DNA from: Chloroflexota bacterium
GTDB taxonomy: Bacteria > Chloroflexota > Limnocylindria > Limnocylindrales > CSP1-4
Direction: 5' to 3'
Assembly: GCA_017860675.1 (NCBI GenBank)
Contig: JAGDMV010000006.1
Location: 1 to 20,712, forward strand
Length of the DNA: 20,712 nt
The position numbers were made by a program, and so were the translations under genes. Position 1 is the stretch's first letter. Each line of letters starts with the position of its first letter. Positions 1 to 6,052 of this stretch are shown piece after piece. A model generated the notes under the pieces. It did no database searches and had not been told where the DNA came from. It was given only the letters and a program-made list of their open reading frames with translations.

Positions 1-140
1 GTCAGCGCCGTGCGCCAGCCGATCGCCCGGCCGGCAGGATGCGCCTCGTCATGGGCCGGCCAGCGCACAGCCAGCCGGTCGGCGACGAGGCCCCAGGCTG
101 CGCCGGCCGCGGCGAGCAGCACGACCAGCAGCGGGTTCAC
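1..140 (-). CDS. Probable prepilin peptidase (A24-like), N-terminal fragment
   Basis: The first 46 codons of a gene that continues beyond the left edge. It starts at a GTG (138-140) and begins MNPLLVVLLAAAGAAWGLVA, a hydrophobic first helix, followed by DRLAVRWPAHDEA and a GWRT stretch. A first membrane segment followed by a D-R-x-A-x-R-W-P loop resembles the start of prepilin leader peptidase/N-methyltransferase-like proteins that I recall from high-GC Chloroflexota. The catalytic aspartates would lie outside the window, so the family call is only suggestive. It lies 46 nt downstream of pepA on the same strand, so cotranscription is plausible. No strong Shine-Dalgarno is visible. It could instead be any short polytopic membrane protein. 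Confidence 0.4.
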   Translation of the reverse strand, partial: MNPLLVVLLAAAGAAWGLVADRLAVRWPAHDEAHPAGRAIGWRTAL

Positions 141-186
141 CGGCGTAGCGCGTCCCGGACCGCTGCCGTCGTCCCGCGCGCCGGCG

Positions 187-1704
187 TCAGCGCGCGCCGG
201 CCAGGGCGAGCTCCACCAGCGTCGCGTGCGAGACGCCGGTCGCGCCCTTCGCCGCGTACGGGGTGGCCTTGCGGAACGTGGCGGTGCCGGCGATGTCGAG
301 GTGGACCCACGGCACGGTGACGAAGCGGCGGAGGAACAACGCGCTCTTGATCAGTCCTGCCTCGGCCCCGCCCGTGTTCACCATGTCGGCATACCAGCTC
401 TCCATCTCCGGGAAGTAGTCCTCCTCGAGCGGCAGCTGCCAGACCCGCTCGCCGGCCCGGGCCGCGGCCGCGGCGAACTCGTCGTACCAGGCCTGCGGAC
501 TGCCGAACGCGCCGCTGACCAGGTGCCCGAAGGCCCGCGCGACCGCCCCCGTGAGGGTGGCCACGTCGACGACGTGGGTCGCGCCGAGACGCTCCGCGTA
601 GGTGAGGGCGTCGCCCAGGATCAGCCGGCCCTCGGCGTCGGTGTTGATGATGTCGACCGTCCTGCCGTTGAGGGCGCGGACGACGTCGCCCGGGCGAGCG
701 GAGTGCGGGCCGGGCATGTTCTCGACCGCCGGGGCGACGGCCAGCAGGGGGGTGCCGGGAGCCAGCCTGGCGACCGTGGCGGCCGCGGCGATGACCGTGC
801 ACGCCCCGGTCTTGTCCATCTTCATCTCTTCCATCTTGTCGGCCGGCTTGAGGCTGATGCCGCCGGAGTCGAAGCAGACGCCCTTGCCGACGAGGGCCAG
901 GTGACGGCCGGCAGCGTCCCGCTCGCCCTCCGCACCGGAGCGGATCACGATCAGGCGGGGCGGGTTGTCGCTGCCCAGGCCGACGGCCAGGAACATGCCC
1001 ATGCCCAGCTCGGCAGCCCGGTGCTCGTCGATCACGTCCACGAACAGGTCGTGGCGGGTTGCGACGGCGCGGGCCTCCTCGGCCAGCACCTGCGGGGTGG
1101 CCTCGTTGGCCGGCCGGTTGGCGAGGTCGCGTGCCCAGTTGGCGCCCTCGCCCATCACCTGGCCGCGGGCCGCCGCCCGGGAGACGGCGGCCGTGTCGGC
1201 TGCGCCGGGGACGACCAGCACGAGCTCGTCGAGGATTGGCGGCGCGGCGTCGCGCTCGGCACGGTACGGCTGCTGGGGATCGTAGCCGCCCTCCACGACG
1301 CCCCGTGCCAGGAGCTCGGCCACCGCGACAGCGCCCCCGTCAAGCCGGCCGGCAAGCGGTTCGAGCCAGATCGCGAGGCGACGCACCGGCCGGCCGGCGA
1401 GCCGGCGGACGATTGCCGCCCCGAGGTGGACGACCGTTTCGCGGTCGATGGCGTCGGCGTCGCCCGCCCCGACGGCGAGGATACGCCCAGCAGGCAGCTC
1501 GCCCGCCGCGGCAAGCGTCGCCCCGTAGCGCTTGGCGCTCAGCTCGCCGAAGGCGGCCAGGGCGGACAACTCCCCGCCGCTGCGGCGGTCCAGCTCCCCG
1601 AGCGGCCCGTCGAAGACGGGGACCCCCGCGATCGGCAGGGCGAGGACGTCCGCGGGCACTGCCCACGGCTGGTCGGTGGCGACGCGAAGCTCCATCTTGG
1701 ACAC
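187..1704 (-). CDS. pepA: Leucyl aminopeptidase (M17 family)
   Basis: A cytosolic M17 aminopeptidase that removes N-terminal residues from peptides using two metal ions, normally as a homohexamer. The product is 505 aa, the usual length. The N-terminal alpha/beta domain covers roughly residues 1-170 and the catalytic domain the rest. Metal ligands and active-site residues are in place: K274 in the VGKGVCFDSGG motif, D279, K286, D297 in MKMDKTGA, and D356/E358 with R360 in the signature NTDAEGRL. The start is uncertain. GTG at 1704 has GAGGAG only 2 nt upstream, while ATG at 1695 (MELRV) has the same Shine-Dalgarno 11 nt away; the product differs by three residues. It is the third gene of a minus-strand block that begins with the HAD phosphatase gene. 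Confidence 0.97.
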   Translation of the reverse strand: MSKMELRVATDQPWAVPADVLALPIAGVPVFDGPLGELDRRSGGELSALAAFGELSAKRYGATLAAAGELPAGRILAVGAGDADAIDRETVVHLGAAIVRRLAGRPVRRLAIWLEPLAGRLDGGAVAVAELLARGVVEGGYDPQQPYRAERDAAPPILDELVLVVPGAADTAAVSRAAARGQVMGEGANWARDLANRPANEATPQVLAEEARAVATRHDLFVDVIDEHRAAELGMGMFLAVGLGSDNPPRLIVIRSGAEGERDAAGRHLALVGKGVCFDSGGISLKPADKMEEMKMDKTGACTVIAAAATVARLAPGTPLLAVAPAVENMPGPHSARPGDVVRALNGRTVDIINTDAEGRLILGDALTYAERLGATHVVDVATLTGAVARAFGHLVSGAFGSPQAWYDEFAAAAARAGERVWQLPLEEDYFPEMESWYADMVNTGGAEAGLIKSALFLRRFVTVPWVHLDIAGTATFRKATPYAAKGATGVSHATLVELALAGAR

Positions 1705-1719
1705 GGCTCCTCGATCGGG

Positions 1720-1739
1720 GCCGCCGGCGGTCCGGCGGC
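1720..1739. terminator. GC-rich hairpin between the coiled-coil gene and pepA
   Basis: A perfect 8-bp stem (1720-1727 GCCGCCGG with 1732-1739 CCGGCGGC) closes a 4-nt CGGT loop. It lies 33 nt past the stop codon of the coiled-coil protein gene and just upstream of the pepA ribosome-binding site. There is no T-tract. It could attenuate or process the transcript between the two genes, or act as a factor-dependent terminator. Confidence 0.4.
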
Positions 1740-1772
1740 GATCAGGCGAAGTCTAGATCGGGCGGGGCACGG

Positions 1773-2861
1773 TCAGCCGGGCGTGGGCGATGGGGTCGTG
1801 ACCGGCCCCGGCTCCGGGGTCGCGGCAGGTGGCGAAGAGGGGGACCCGGCAGGTCTGGGCGAGACGGTCGTTGCCGGTTCGGGGGATGGCGACGCGACCG
1901 GCGGCAGGCTCGGCGGTCCGACTCCCGCCGCGGCCGACAGTGCCGTCGCCAGGCGTCCGCGCGCCTCCTCGATGGCGATCACCGCCTGGTTCAGGCCACC
2001 CCGGGCGACGTCGCCCAGGATCACCACCAGGGCCTTCGTGTCGGGCGGGAGGTTCTCCTTCGCCGCGCGCTCGCGGGCGCTCGCATCGCGGACCGCGTCG
2101 GTCACCCGGCCTTGCGAGCGGCGGAGGGCGGTCCAGAGATCACCGACCGCCTCGTCATAGGCGGCGTTGCGGTCGATCCACTCGTCGAGCGTCGAGACGT
2201 CGACCCGGGCCGCCAGCTCGTCGCGGATGGTCCTGGCGTCGTCGAGCTCAGCTGTCGCGCCGGCGAGCTGCTTCACGGCCTCCGCGTACCGGCCCGCCGC
2301 GCCGAGCTTGACCGCCTCGCCGGCGATGCGGTCGTGCTCGAGCAGGTGGGTCGCCAGCCGGCTCGCCGGGCCGCTGCCCTGTGCCAGCCGGTCCCAGCTC
2401 TCGGCCAGGCCGTCCACCGCCGGCAGGGCGGCGACCAGTGTGTCGTAGCGGCTGATCGAGACCGGGCCCAGGCGGCTCTCCATCCCCGGACCGGCCCCGG
2501 GGAGGGCGCGGAGGGCGGCGCGGATCTCCTCGCGGTGGGCCTCGATCCGGCCGATCCGATCCGCACCCTCGGCCAGGGTTCTCCCAAGCGACTCCACGTC
2601 CCGGGCCACGAGGGCGGCGAGCGCCGTGCGCCCCAGCTCCGCCAGCGCGTCGACCTCGTCGAGCAGGCTCCCGAGGTCTGCCTCAACAGCGTCGAGGCCC
2701 GGGGCGATGGCCCGGTCGGCGGCCCAGGTCAGCTCCGGCCGGGCACCAGTGGACGGCGGGTGGTTCAGCGCGACCGCGATGCCGGCAACCCCCAGCGACA
2801 GCACAAGCGCACAGGCGAACCAGGCCGCTGCCAGGGCGACGGCACGGGCAGACGGGCGCAC
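1773..2861 (-). CDS. Membrane-anchored coiled-coil protein with Pro/Ser/Thr-rich tail, function unknown
   Basis: A 362-aa protein I cannot assign to a named family. One N-terminal membrane segment (about residues 6-30, ALAAAWFACALVLSLGVAG core) probably acts as a signal anchor. A long Ala/Leu/Glu/Arg-rich helical region (about 40-310) looks coiled-coil, and the last 45 or so residues are a disordered Pro/Ser/Thr/Ala tail. The start is a GTG at 2861: GAGGA at 2873-2869 sits 7 nt upstream and overlaps the TGA of the HAD gene (2872-2874), so translation is probably coupled to it. The frame stays open further upstream, but that part lies inside the HAD coding sequence. Most of the protein is predicted extracytoplasmic. 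A role at the cell surface is inference. Confidence 0.75.
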   Translation of the reverse strand: MRPSARAVALAAAWFACALVLSLGVAGIAVALNHPPSTGARPELTWAADRAIAPGLDAVEADLGSLLDEVDALAELGRTALAALVARDVESLGRTLAEGADRIGRIEAHREEIRAALRALPGAGPGMESRLGPVSISRYDTLVAALPAVDGLAESWDRLAQGSGPASRLATHLLEHDRIAGEAVKLGAAGRYAEAVKQLAGATAELDDARTIRDELAARVDVSTLDEWIDRNAAYDEAVGDLWTALRRSQGRVTDAVRDASARERAAKENLPPDTKALVVILGDVARGGLNQAVIAIEEARGRLATALSAAAGVGPPSLPPVASPSPEPATTVSPRPAGSPSSPPAATPEPGPVTTPSPTPG

Positions 2862-2871
2862 CGGGCGGTCC

Positions 2872-3723
2872 TCAGGCGACCGCGCTGGCCGCCAGCCGGT
2901 CGATGGCAGCAGCCAGCTCCGCGGCGTCGGCCGCGAGCGCGGCGGGGCGCTCGGCCGGAAGCAGGCGCTCCGCCTGACCACGGCTGGTCACGCCGGTCAG
3001 CATGAGGATGCAGGGGATCCCAAGGGCCCGGGCCGCCGCCAGGTCGGTCGCCACGCCGTCGCCGATCATCACCGCGTCCGCCAGCCGCCCGGTGACGGCC
3101 TGGATCGCGAGGCTGAACAGGAGCGGCCCCGGCTTGCCGATCGACACCGGCTCGACGCCCGACGACGCCTCCAGCGCCGCCACGATCGCGCCGGCCCCGG
3201 GCCGGACGCCCTGCTCCGATGGGAAGATGGGGTCGCGGTTGGTGGCAACGAACCTCGCGCCGGCACGAATGCAGTCAAGGCCGACCGCCAGCCGGGCGTA
3301 GGTGAGCTGCGGGTCGAGCCCGACGAGGACCACGTCCGGGCGGCCCGCGGCGGTCCAGCCGTCGATCCCATCGGCGGCGGCCCGCGCAGCCGCGGACGCC
3401 GTCGTCACGACCTCCAGGCCGACGTCGCGGCACTCGCGCTCGAGACCGCCCCCGCCCACCACCAGCACGCGGCCGGGGGGCGGTACCTGCCCGGCGAGCC
3501 AGAGCGCTGCGGCCCGGCCCGAGCTGATCACCCGGTCGGCCGCGACCGGCGCCCCCATGGCGGACAGGCGATCTACGTAGTCCGCCCGGTAGTGCATCGA
3601 GTTGTTGGTGACGTACACGATCGTGTCGCCGGCCGCCGCCCGTGCGGCCAGGACGGAGGCGACGCCCGGCACGGGCGTGGCGCCGCGGTAGACGACGCCG
3701 TCGAGGTCGACCAGCAGGAGCAT
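2872..3723 (-). CDS. HAD-IIA family phosphatase (NagD/phosphoglycolate phosphatase-like)
   Basis: A 283-aa cytosolic hydrolase of HAD subfamily IIA, whose members dephosphorylate small metabolites such as nucleotides, phosphoglycolate or glycerol phosphate. The start gives MLLLVDLDGVVYRG, with nucleophile D6 and acid/base D8 (motif I DLDGVVYRG). Motif II is YVTNNS (T39), motif III is K197 in SIGKPGP, and motif IV is GDGVATD (D222, D227). The C2-type cap lies between motifs II and III, about residues 60-190. ATG at 3723 was chosen because motif I should sit at the extreme N-terminus; an in-frame ATG at 3759 would add 12 residues. The gene is divergent from the NYN gene, with only 45 nt between starts. 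The exact substrate cannot be read from the sequence. Confidence 0.93.
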   Translation of the reverse strand: MLLLVDLDGVVYRGATPVPGVASVLAARAAAGDTIVYVTNNSMHYRADYVDRLSAMGAPVAADRVISSGRAAALWLAGQVPPPGRVLVVGGGGLERECRDVGLEVVTTASAAARAAADGIDGWTAAGRPDVVLVGLDPQLTYARLAVGLDCIRAGARFVATNRDPIFPSEQGVRPGAGAIVAALEASSGVEPVSIGKPGPLLFSLAIQAVTGRLADAVMIGDGVATDLAAARALGIPCILMLTGVTSRGQAERLLPAERPAALAADAAELAAAIDRLAASAVA

Positions 3724-3768
3724 CCCCCGGATCGTAGCCGCTTGGCGTGAACCAGTCATGATGAGCGC

Positions 3769-4311
3769 ATGCCGCGGCGCCGCACCAACCCGCTCCAGGC
3801 CGCCTCCCGCATGCTGGTCGATGGCACGAACCTGCTGCACGCGCTGGGTGACTCGGTCCCACTTCCACCGGCGGCGATCGTCGGCCGCCTTCGCGCACTG
3901 GTCCCGCCCGCCGTCGGCCTCGTCGTCGTGCTCGACGGCACCCCTGCCCCGGGGGCCCGCGAACGCCACCTGAGTTCCGGTGTCGAGGTCCGCTACGGGG
4001 GTCGCCGCAGCGCCGACGCCGTCCTCCGCGATCTCGTGGCGGCCGGCCCTGCCGGCACCCTCGTGGTCACCGACGACCGGGAGCTGGCGGCGGGGCTCCG
4101 GGCGCTGGGGGCGGACATCGCCTCGACCGCCTGGCTGGCCGGCGTTCTGGGCCGCCAGCGCCTCGGTGCCCCGGCGGCAGGCCGGCCAGGCCCCGTGGTC
4201 GCTGCCGCGCCGGAAGACCACGCTGCCGCACTCGACCGACCTGGCTGGCGTCCTGGCCGCGGGGCCACCGCCAAGCGCGGCAACCCTCGGCGCCGCCGCA
4301 GGCCGCGCTGA
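3769..4311 (+). CDS. NYN (PIN-like) domain protein, YacP-like putative ribonuclease
   Basis: A 180-aa protein with the NYN/PIN-like nuclease fold seen in YacP/Rae1-type endoribonucleases. Acidic and polar residues fall at expected places: D18 and N21 in LVDGTNLL, D56 in VVLDG, D83 in RSADAVLRDLV, and D102/D103 in VVTDDRELA. The fold spans about residues 14-130. The remainder is an Ala/Gly/Pro-rich tail ending in a run of arginines (GNPRRRRRPR), which suggests nucleic-acid contact. ATG at 3769 has no good Shine-Dalgarno; M15 (3811) is an alternative. Its stop codon is the loop of a strong hairpin. Metal-dependent RNA cleavage is family knowledge; the target RNA is unknown. Confidence 0.85.
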   Translation: MPRRRTNPLQAASRMLVDGTNLLHALGDSVPLPPAAIVGRLRALVPPAVGLVVVLDGTPAPGARERHLSSGVEVRYGGRRSADAVLRDLVAAGPAGTLVVTDDRELAAGLRALGADIASTAWLAGVLGRQRLGAPAAGRPGPVVAAAPEDHAAALDRPGWRPGRGATAKRGNPRRRRRPR

Positions 4312-4319
4312 GCGCGGCC
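4301..4319. terminator. Strong hairpin whose loop is the NYN stop codon
   Basis: GGCCGCGC (4301-4308) pairs perfectly with GCGCGGCC (4312-4319), and the three-base loop is exactly TGA, the stop codon of the NYN gene (4309-4311). There is no T-tract. It lies between convergent genes, so it could block read-through from the plus side; a termination role is inferred from position and stem strength only. Confidence 0.4.
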
Positions 4320-4361
4320 GAGCCGCGCCGAGCGTGGGCGGGCCGCGCCGAGCGTCAGCCG
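4302..4361. repeat. Three-copy 20-bp tandem repeat at the ends of convergent genes
   Basis: Three consecutive 20-bp units begin at 4302, 4322 and 4342. The core GCCGCGCCGAGCGT is identical in copies 2 and 3; copy 1 has GCCGCGCTGAGCGC (12 of 14). The TGA of the NYN gene lies in copy 1 (4309-4311) and the TGA of the ABM gene on the other strand lies in copy 3 (4355-4357). Confidence 0.7.
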
Positions 4362-4672
4362 GTCGCCGCGGGCCCGGGCGCAACCTCCCAGTGGTCGACG
4401 TGCATGTCGCGATCGACCAGGAACGCGTCGTCGGCCGAGTAGAAGACGGCCCGACCGGGATCGTCACCGGCGAACCGGCGGACGGCGGACTCGTCGTCCC
4501 AGAGCGAGAGCACGATGAACTCGGCGCGATCGCCGGCGACCCGCCGCAGCACGAACGCGCCGGCGTTTCCGGGCGTCGCCCGGAAGGCGGCGATACCCGT
4601 CTCGAACAGGTAGCTCGTGTAAGGCTCGAGATCTGCAGCCCGAGTCGCCCCGCGCCAGGTCCGGGCGATCAC
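4355..4672 (-). CDS. ABM-fold (antibiotic biosynthesis monooxygenase-like) protein
   Basis: A 105-aa protein matching the small dimeric alpha/beta-barrel ABM fold: an N-terminal strand with IARTWRG, a helix (ADLEPYTSYLFETG), then RATPGNAGAFVLRR, the strand EFIVLSLWDDESAVRRFAG, and a C-terminal HVDHWEV strand. In this group some members oxidise quinols or degrade haem without a cofactor, but many have no known reaction. The start is GTG at 4672, forming a 4-nt GTGA overlap with the stop of the upstream 89-aa gene (TGA 4669-4671), so the two are translationally coupled. The length is complete for the family. The specific substrate is unknown. Confidence 0.85.
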   Translation of the reverse strand: MIARTWRGATRAADLEPYTSYLFETGIAAFRATPGNAGAFVLRRVAGDRAEFIVLSLWDDESAVRRFAGDDPGRAVFYSADDAFLVDRDMHVDHWEVAPGPAATG

Positions 4673-4938
4673 GAGCCCGCTCCCCGCTGGGCGGCCCTGT
4701 CCAGGCTGACCGTGACGGCCAGCCGGGCCAGCCGCAGGGTCCAGCGCCGCGATTCCCCTTTCCCCGCGGCGACCGCTCCCGGAGACCCACCCTGACCGTA
4801 CGTCCGCGACCCCCTGTCCGGTCCGGGAGCGGACGGCCCCGCGGCCGCTCGTCGCGCCAGGCGGCTGCGCTCCCCCTCCCGCAGCCGTTCCGCGATCAGG
4901 TCCCCGGCGATGATGTACGACGCGTTCCAGCCCGACAT
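4669..4938 (-). CDS. Small hypothetical protein
   Basis: An 89-aa protein that I do not recognise. The N-terminus reads MSGWNASYIIAGDLIAERLR, a likely amphipathic helix continuing into a basic stretch; the middle is Gly/Ser/Pro-rich and probably disordered; the end (RLARLAVTVSLDRAAQ) could form a second helix. It starts at an ATG and overlaps the ABM gene by 4 nt, which supports it being a translated gene. It is divergent from the CGNR gene, and the 97-nt gap between them probably holds promoters for both. There are no membrane segments or cysteines. Confidence 0.6.
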   Translation of the reverse strand: MSGWNASYIIAGDLIAERLREGERSRLARRAAAGPSAPGPDRGSRTYGQGGSPGAVAAGKGESRRWTLRLARLAVTVSLDRAAQRGAGS

Positions 4939-4997
4939 CGGAATCCCCCTCGCAATGACCTGCAGCCCGTAACCATCAATCAGGCTTCACTGGATAC

Positions 4998-5025
4998 TTG
5001 CATCCTAGCGGAACGGTGCTAACCT
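4998..5025 (+). promoter_or_regulatory. Weak candidate promoter for the CGNR gene
   Basis: TTGCAT (4998-5003), a 16-bp spacer and TAACCT (5020-5025) resemble a sigma-70-type promoter. The -10 matches consensus at only three of six positions. Transcription would start within a few bases of the ATG at 5036, which would fit a nearly leaderless mRNA, and indeed no Shine-Dalgarno is visible there. Confidence 0.25.
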
Positions 5026-5035
5026 GTCAAGCGAT

Positions 5036-5653
5036 ATGACTGGTGTGGATAGACTCGTCACGGCCTTCCCAGAGCCGGCTCCGGCGCCGGTTGCGGGGCC
5101 GCCCGGCCCGCCCCCCGGCCTCGACCGCGTGCGCGCGCTGGTGAACACGGCGAACATCGAGGACGGTACGGACGAGATCAGCTCGCCTGAAGCGTTGGCC
5201 GCCTGGCTGGAGGCGCACGGGCTGGCGGACTCGAGCGTCCGCCTGACCGACGAGGAGGTCGCCCTCGCCCGCGAGGTGCGCGAGGCGCTGCGCGATCTCC
5301 TGGGCGCGAATGCCGGGCATCCGGTCGATCCCACCTCGGTCCGCACCCTGGATGCCGCCTCGGCGGCCGTGCCGCTTGCCGTCCGCTTCGAGGGAAGTGG
5401 GCGACCCACCCTGCGGCCGGCCGGAGAGGGGCTGTCGGGAGCCCTCGGGATCCTCATGGCCGACATCGCCATGGCCGTCGCCGACGGAACCTGGGTCCGG
5501 CTCAAGACCTGCGCCAGCGACACCTGCCGCTGGGCGTACTGGGACGCTTCGAAGAACCGCTCCGGCACGTGGTGCTCGATGGCGGTCTGCGGCAACCGGA
5601 TGAAGGGCCGTCGCTACCGACGGAGACGGCAGCAGAGCGTCGCCGCAACCTGA
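5036..5653 (+). CDS. CGNR zinc-finger / ABATE-domain protein, putative transcriptional regulator
   Basis: A 205-aa protein with a C-terminal CGNR zinc finger. Four cysteines (C159, C164, C180, C185) are arranged as C-x4-C and C-x4-C, the last beginning the signature CGNR (185-188), followed by a basic tail (MKGRRYRRRRQQ) suited to DNA contact. The preceding region, about residues 28-150, matches the ABATE (stress-induced) domain layout, with an N-terminal LVNTANIEDGTDE segment. The first 25 residues are Pro/Ala-rich. Members are thought to be transcription factors, with the finger binding DNA and ABATE sensing a ligand. It is divergently transcribed from the 89-aa/ABM gene pair, a layout typical of a regulator next to its targets; that link is inference. 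Confidence 0.9.
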   Translation: MTGVDRLVTAFPEPAPAPVAGPPGPPPGLDRVRALVNTANIEDGTDEISSPEALAAWLEAHGLADSSVRLTDEEVALAREVREALRDLLGANAGHPVDPTSVRTLDAASAAVPLAVRFEGSGRPTLRPAGEGLSGALGILMADIAMAVADGTWVRLKTCASDTCRWAYWDASKNRSGTWCSMAVCGNRMKGRRYRRRRQQSVAAT

Positions 5654-5688
5654 GCTGACGCAGGACTTGCGACACGGTCCGTCGCCGC

Positions 5689-5718
5689 TTGAGCATTGGA
5701 TCATCTGTTCGGTATACC
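5689..5718 (+). promoter_or_regulatory. Low-confidence alternative promoter in the nrdJ upstream region
   Basis: TTGAGC (5689-5694), an 18-bp spacer and TATACC (5713-5718), each matching consensus at four of six positions. GGTATACC here is also an 8-bp palindrome. It would give a leader of about 330 nt for nrdJ and lies upstream of both NrdR-like boxes. The rest of 5654-5829 shows nothing recognisable. Confidence 0.2.
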
Positions 5719-5829
5719 TGGCCTGGCCGAGCGCTGATGGGCCGGAACGGCGGCAACGACGAGCGGCGCCCCGGTCCGCGAGGGGGCCCGTGCGCCATCT
5801 CCGCGCCACACCCTGCCATCCAGTCCCGA

Positions 5830-5845
5830 TCCCAAGATGTAGCGG
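5830..5845 (+). promoter_or_regulatory. NrdR box 1 (candidate)
   Basis: TCCCAAGATGTAGCGG matches the published 16-bp NrdR-box consensus (acaCwAtATaTwGtgt) at 10 positions, including all six strongly conserved ones. Its core CAAGATGTAG is the exact reverse complement of the core of box 2. NrdR is the ATP/dATP-sensing repressor of ribonucleotide reductase genes. Confidence 0.6.
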
Positions 5846-5862
5846 TGCAGGGTAACCACGGA

Positions 5863-5878
5863 CCACTACATCTTGTGG
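5863..5878 (+). promoter_or_regulatory. NrdR box 2 (candidate)
   Basis: CCACTACATCTTGTGG matches the NrdR-box consensus at 12 of 16 positions, again including all six strongly conserved ones, and is itself flanked by ACCAC/GTGGT inverted ends. The centre-to-centre distance from box 1 is 33 bp, about three helical turns, close to the spacing known for cooperative NrdR box pairs. It ends 8 bp before the -35 element. Confidence 0.7.
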
Positions 5879-5886
5879 TCCAATGG

Positions 5887-5915
5887 TTGACTACCACCTC
5901 CGGTGGCAGTACAGT
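5887..5915 (+). promoter_or_regulatory. Promoter of nrdJ (sigma-70 type)
   Basis: TTGACT (5887-5892) and TACAGT (5910-5915) are separated by an optimal 17 bp. They match the -35 and -10 consensus at five and four positions. A small inverted repeat CCACC-TCC-GGTGG (5894-5906) sits in the spacer. Transcription would start near 5922, giving a GC-rich leader of about 130 nt. Confidence 0.55.
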
Positions 5916-6052
5916 AGCCGGACCTCTCGTCCCCCGGCCGGCCCCGCCGGGAGGGCAGCGTCCCCCGGGCGACACCCGACGGCGAGTCCGCGCCGGCCGC
6001 GGGCGCGGGTGATCGGGGTCCAGCTCGCAGCTACTCGAGGAGCACGCACACG

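Noticed and set aside
10..2160. A 716-codon plus-strand open frame
   Set aside because: It lies antisense to pepA and the coiled-coil gene, is Arg/Gly/Ala-rich without recognisable domains, and pepA carries all its catalytic motifs on the minus strand.
3769..4938. The NYN nuclease and small hypothetical gene as a toxin-antitoxin pair
   Set aside because: They are convergent and not co-transcribed, and the NYN protein resembles YacP-type housekeeping nucleases rather than a VapC-type toxin.
5922..6052. Possible cobalamin riboswitch in the leader of the B12-dependent reductase
   Set aside because: A GAGTCC-like stretch is present, but the conserved core and B12-box layout are absent; the GC-rich leader gives no convincing fold.
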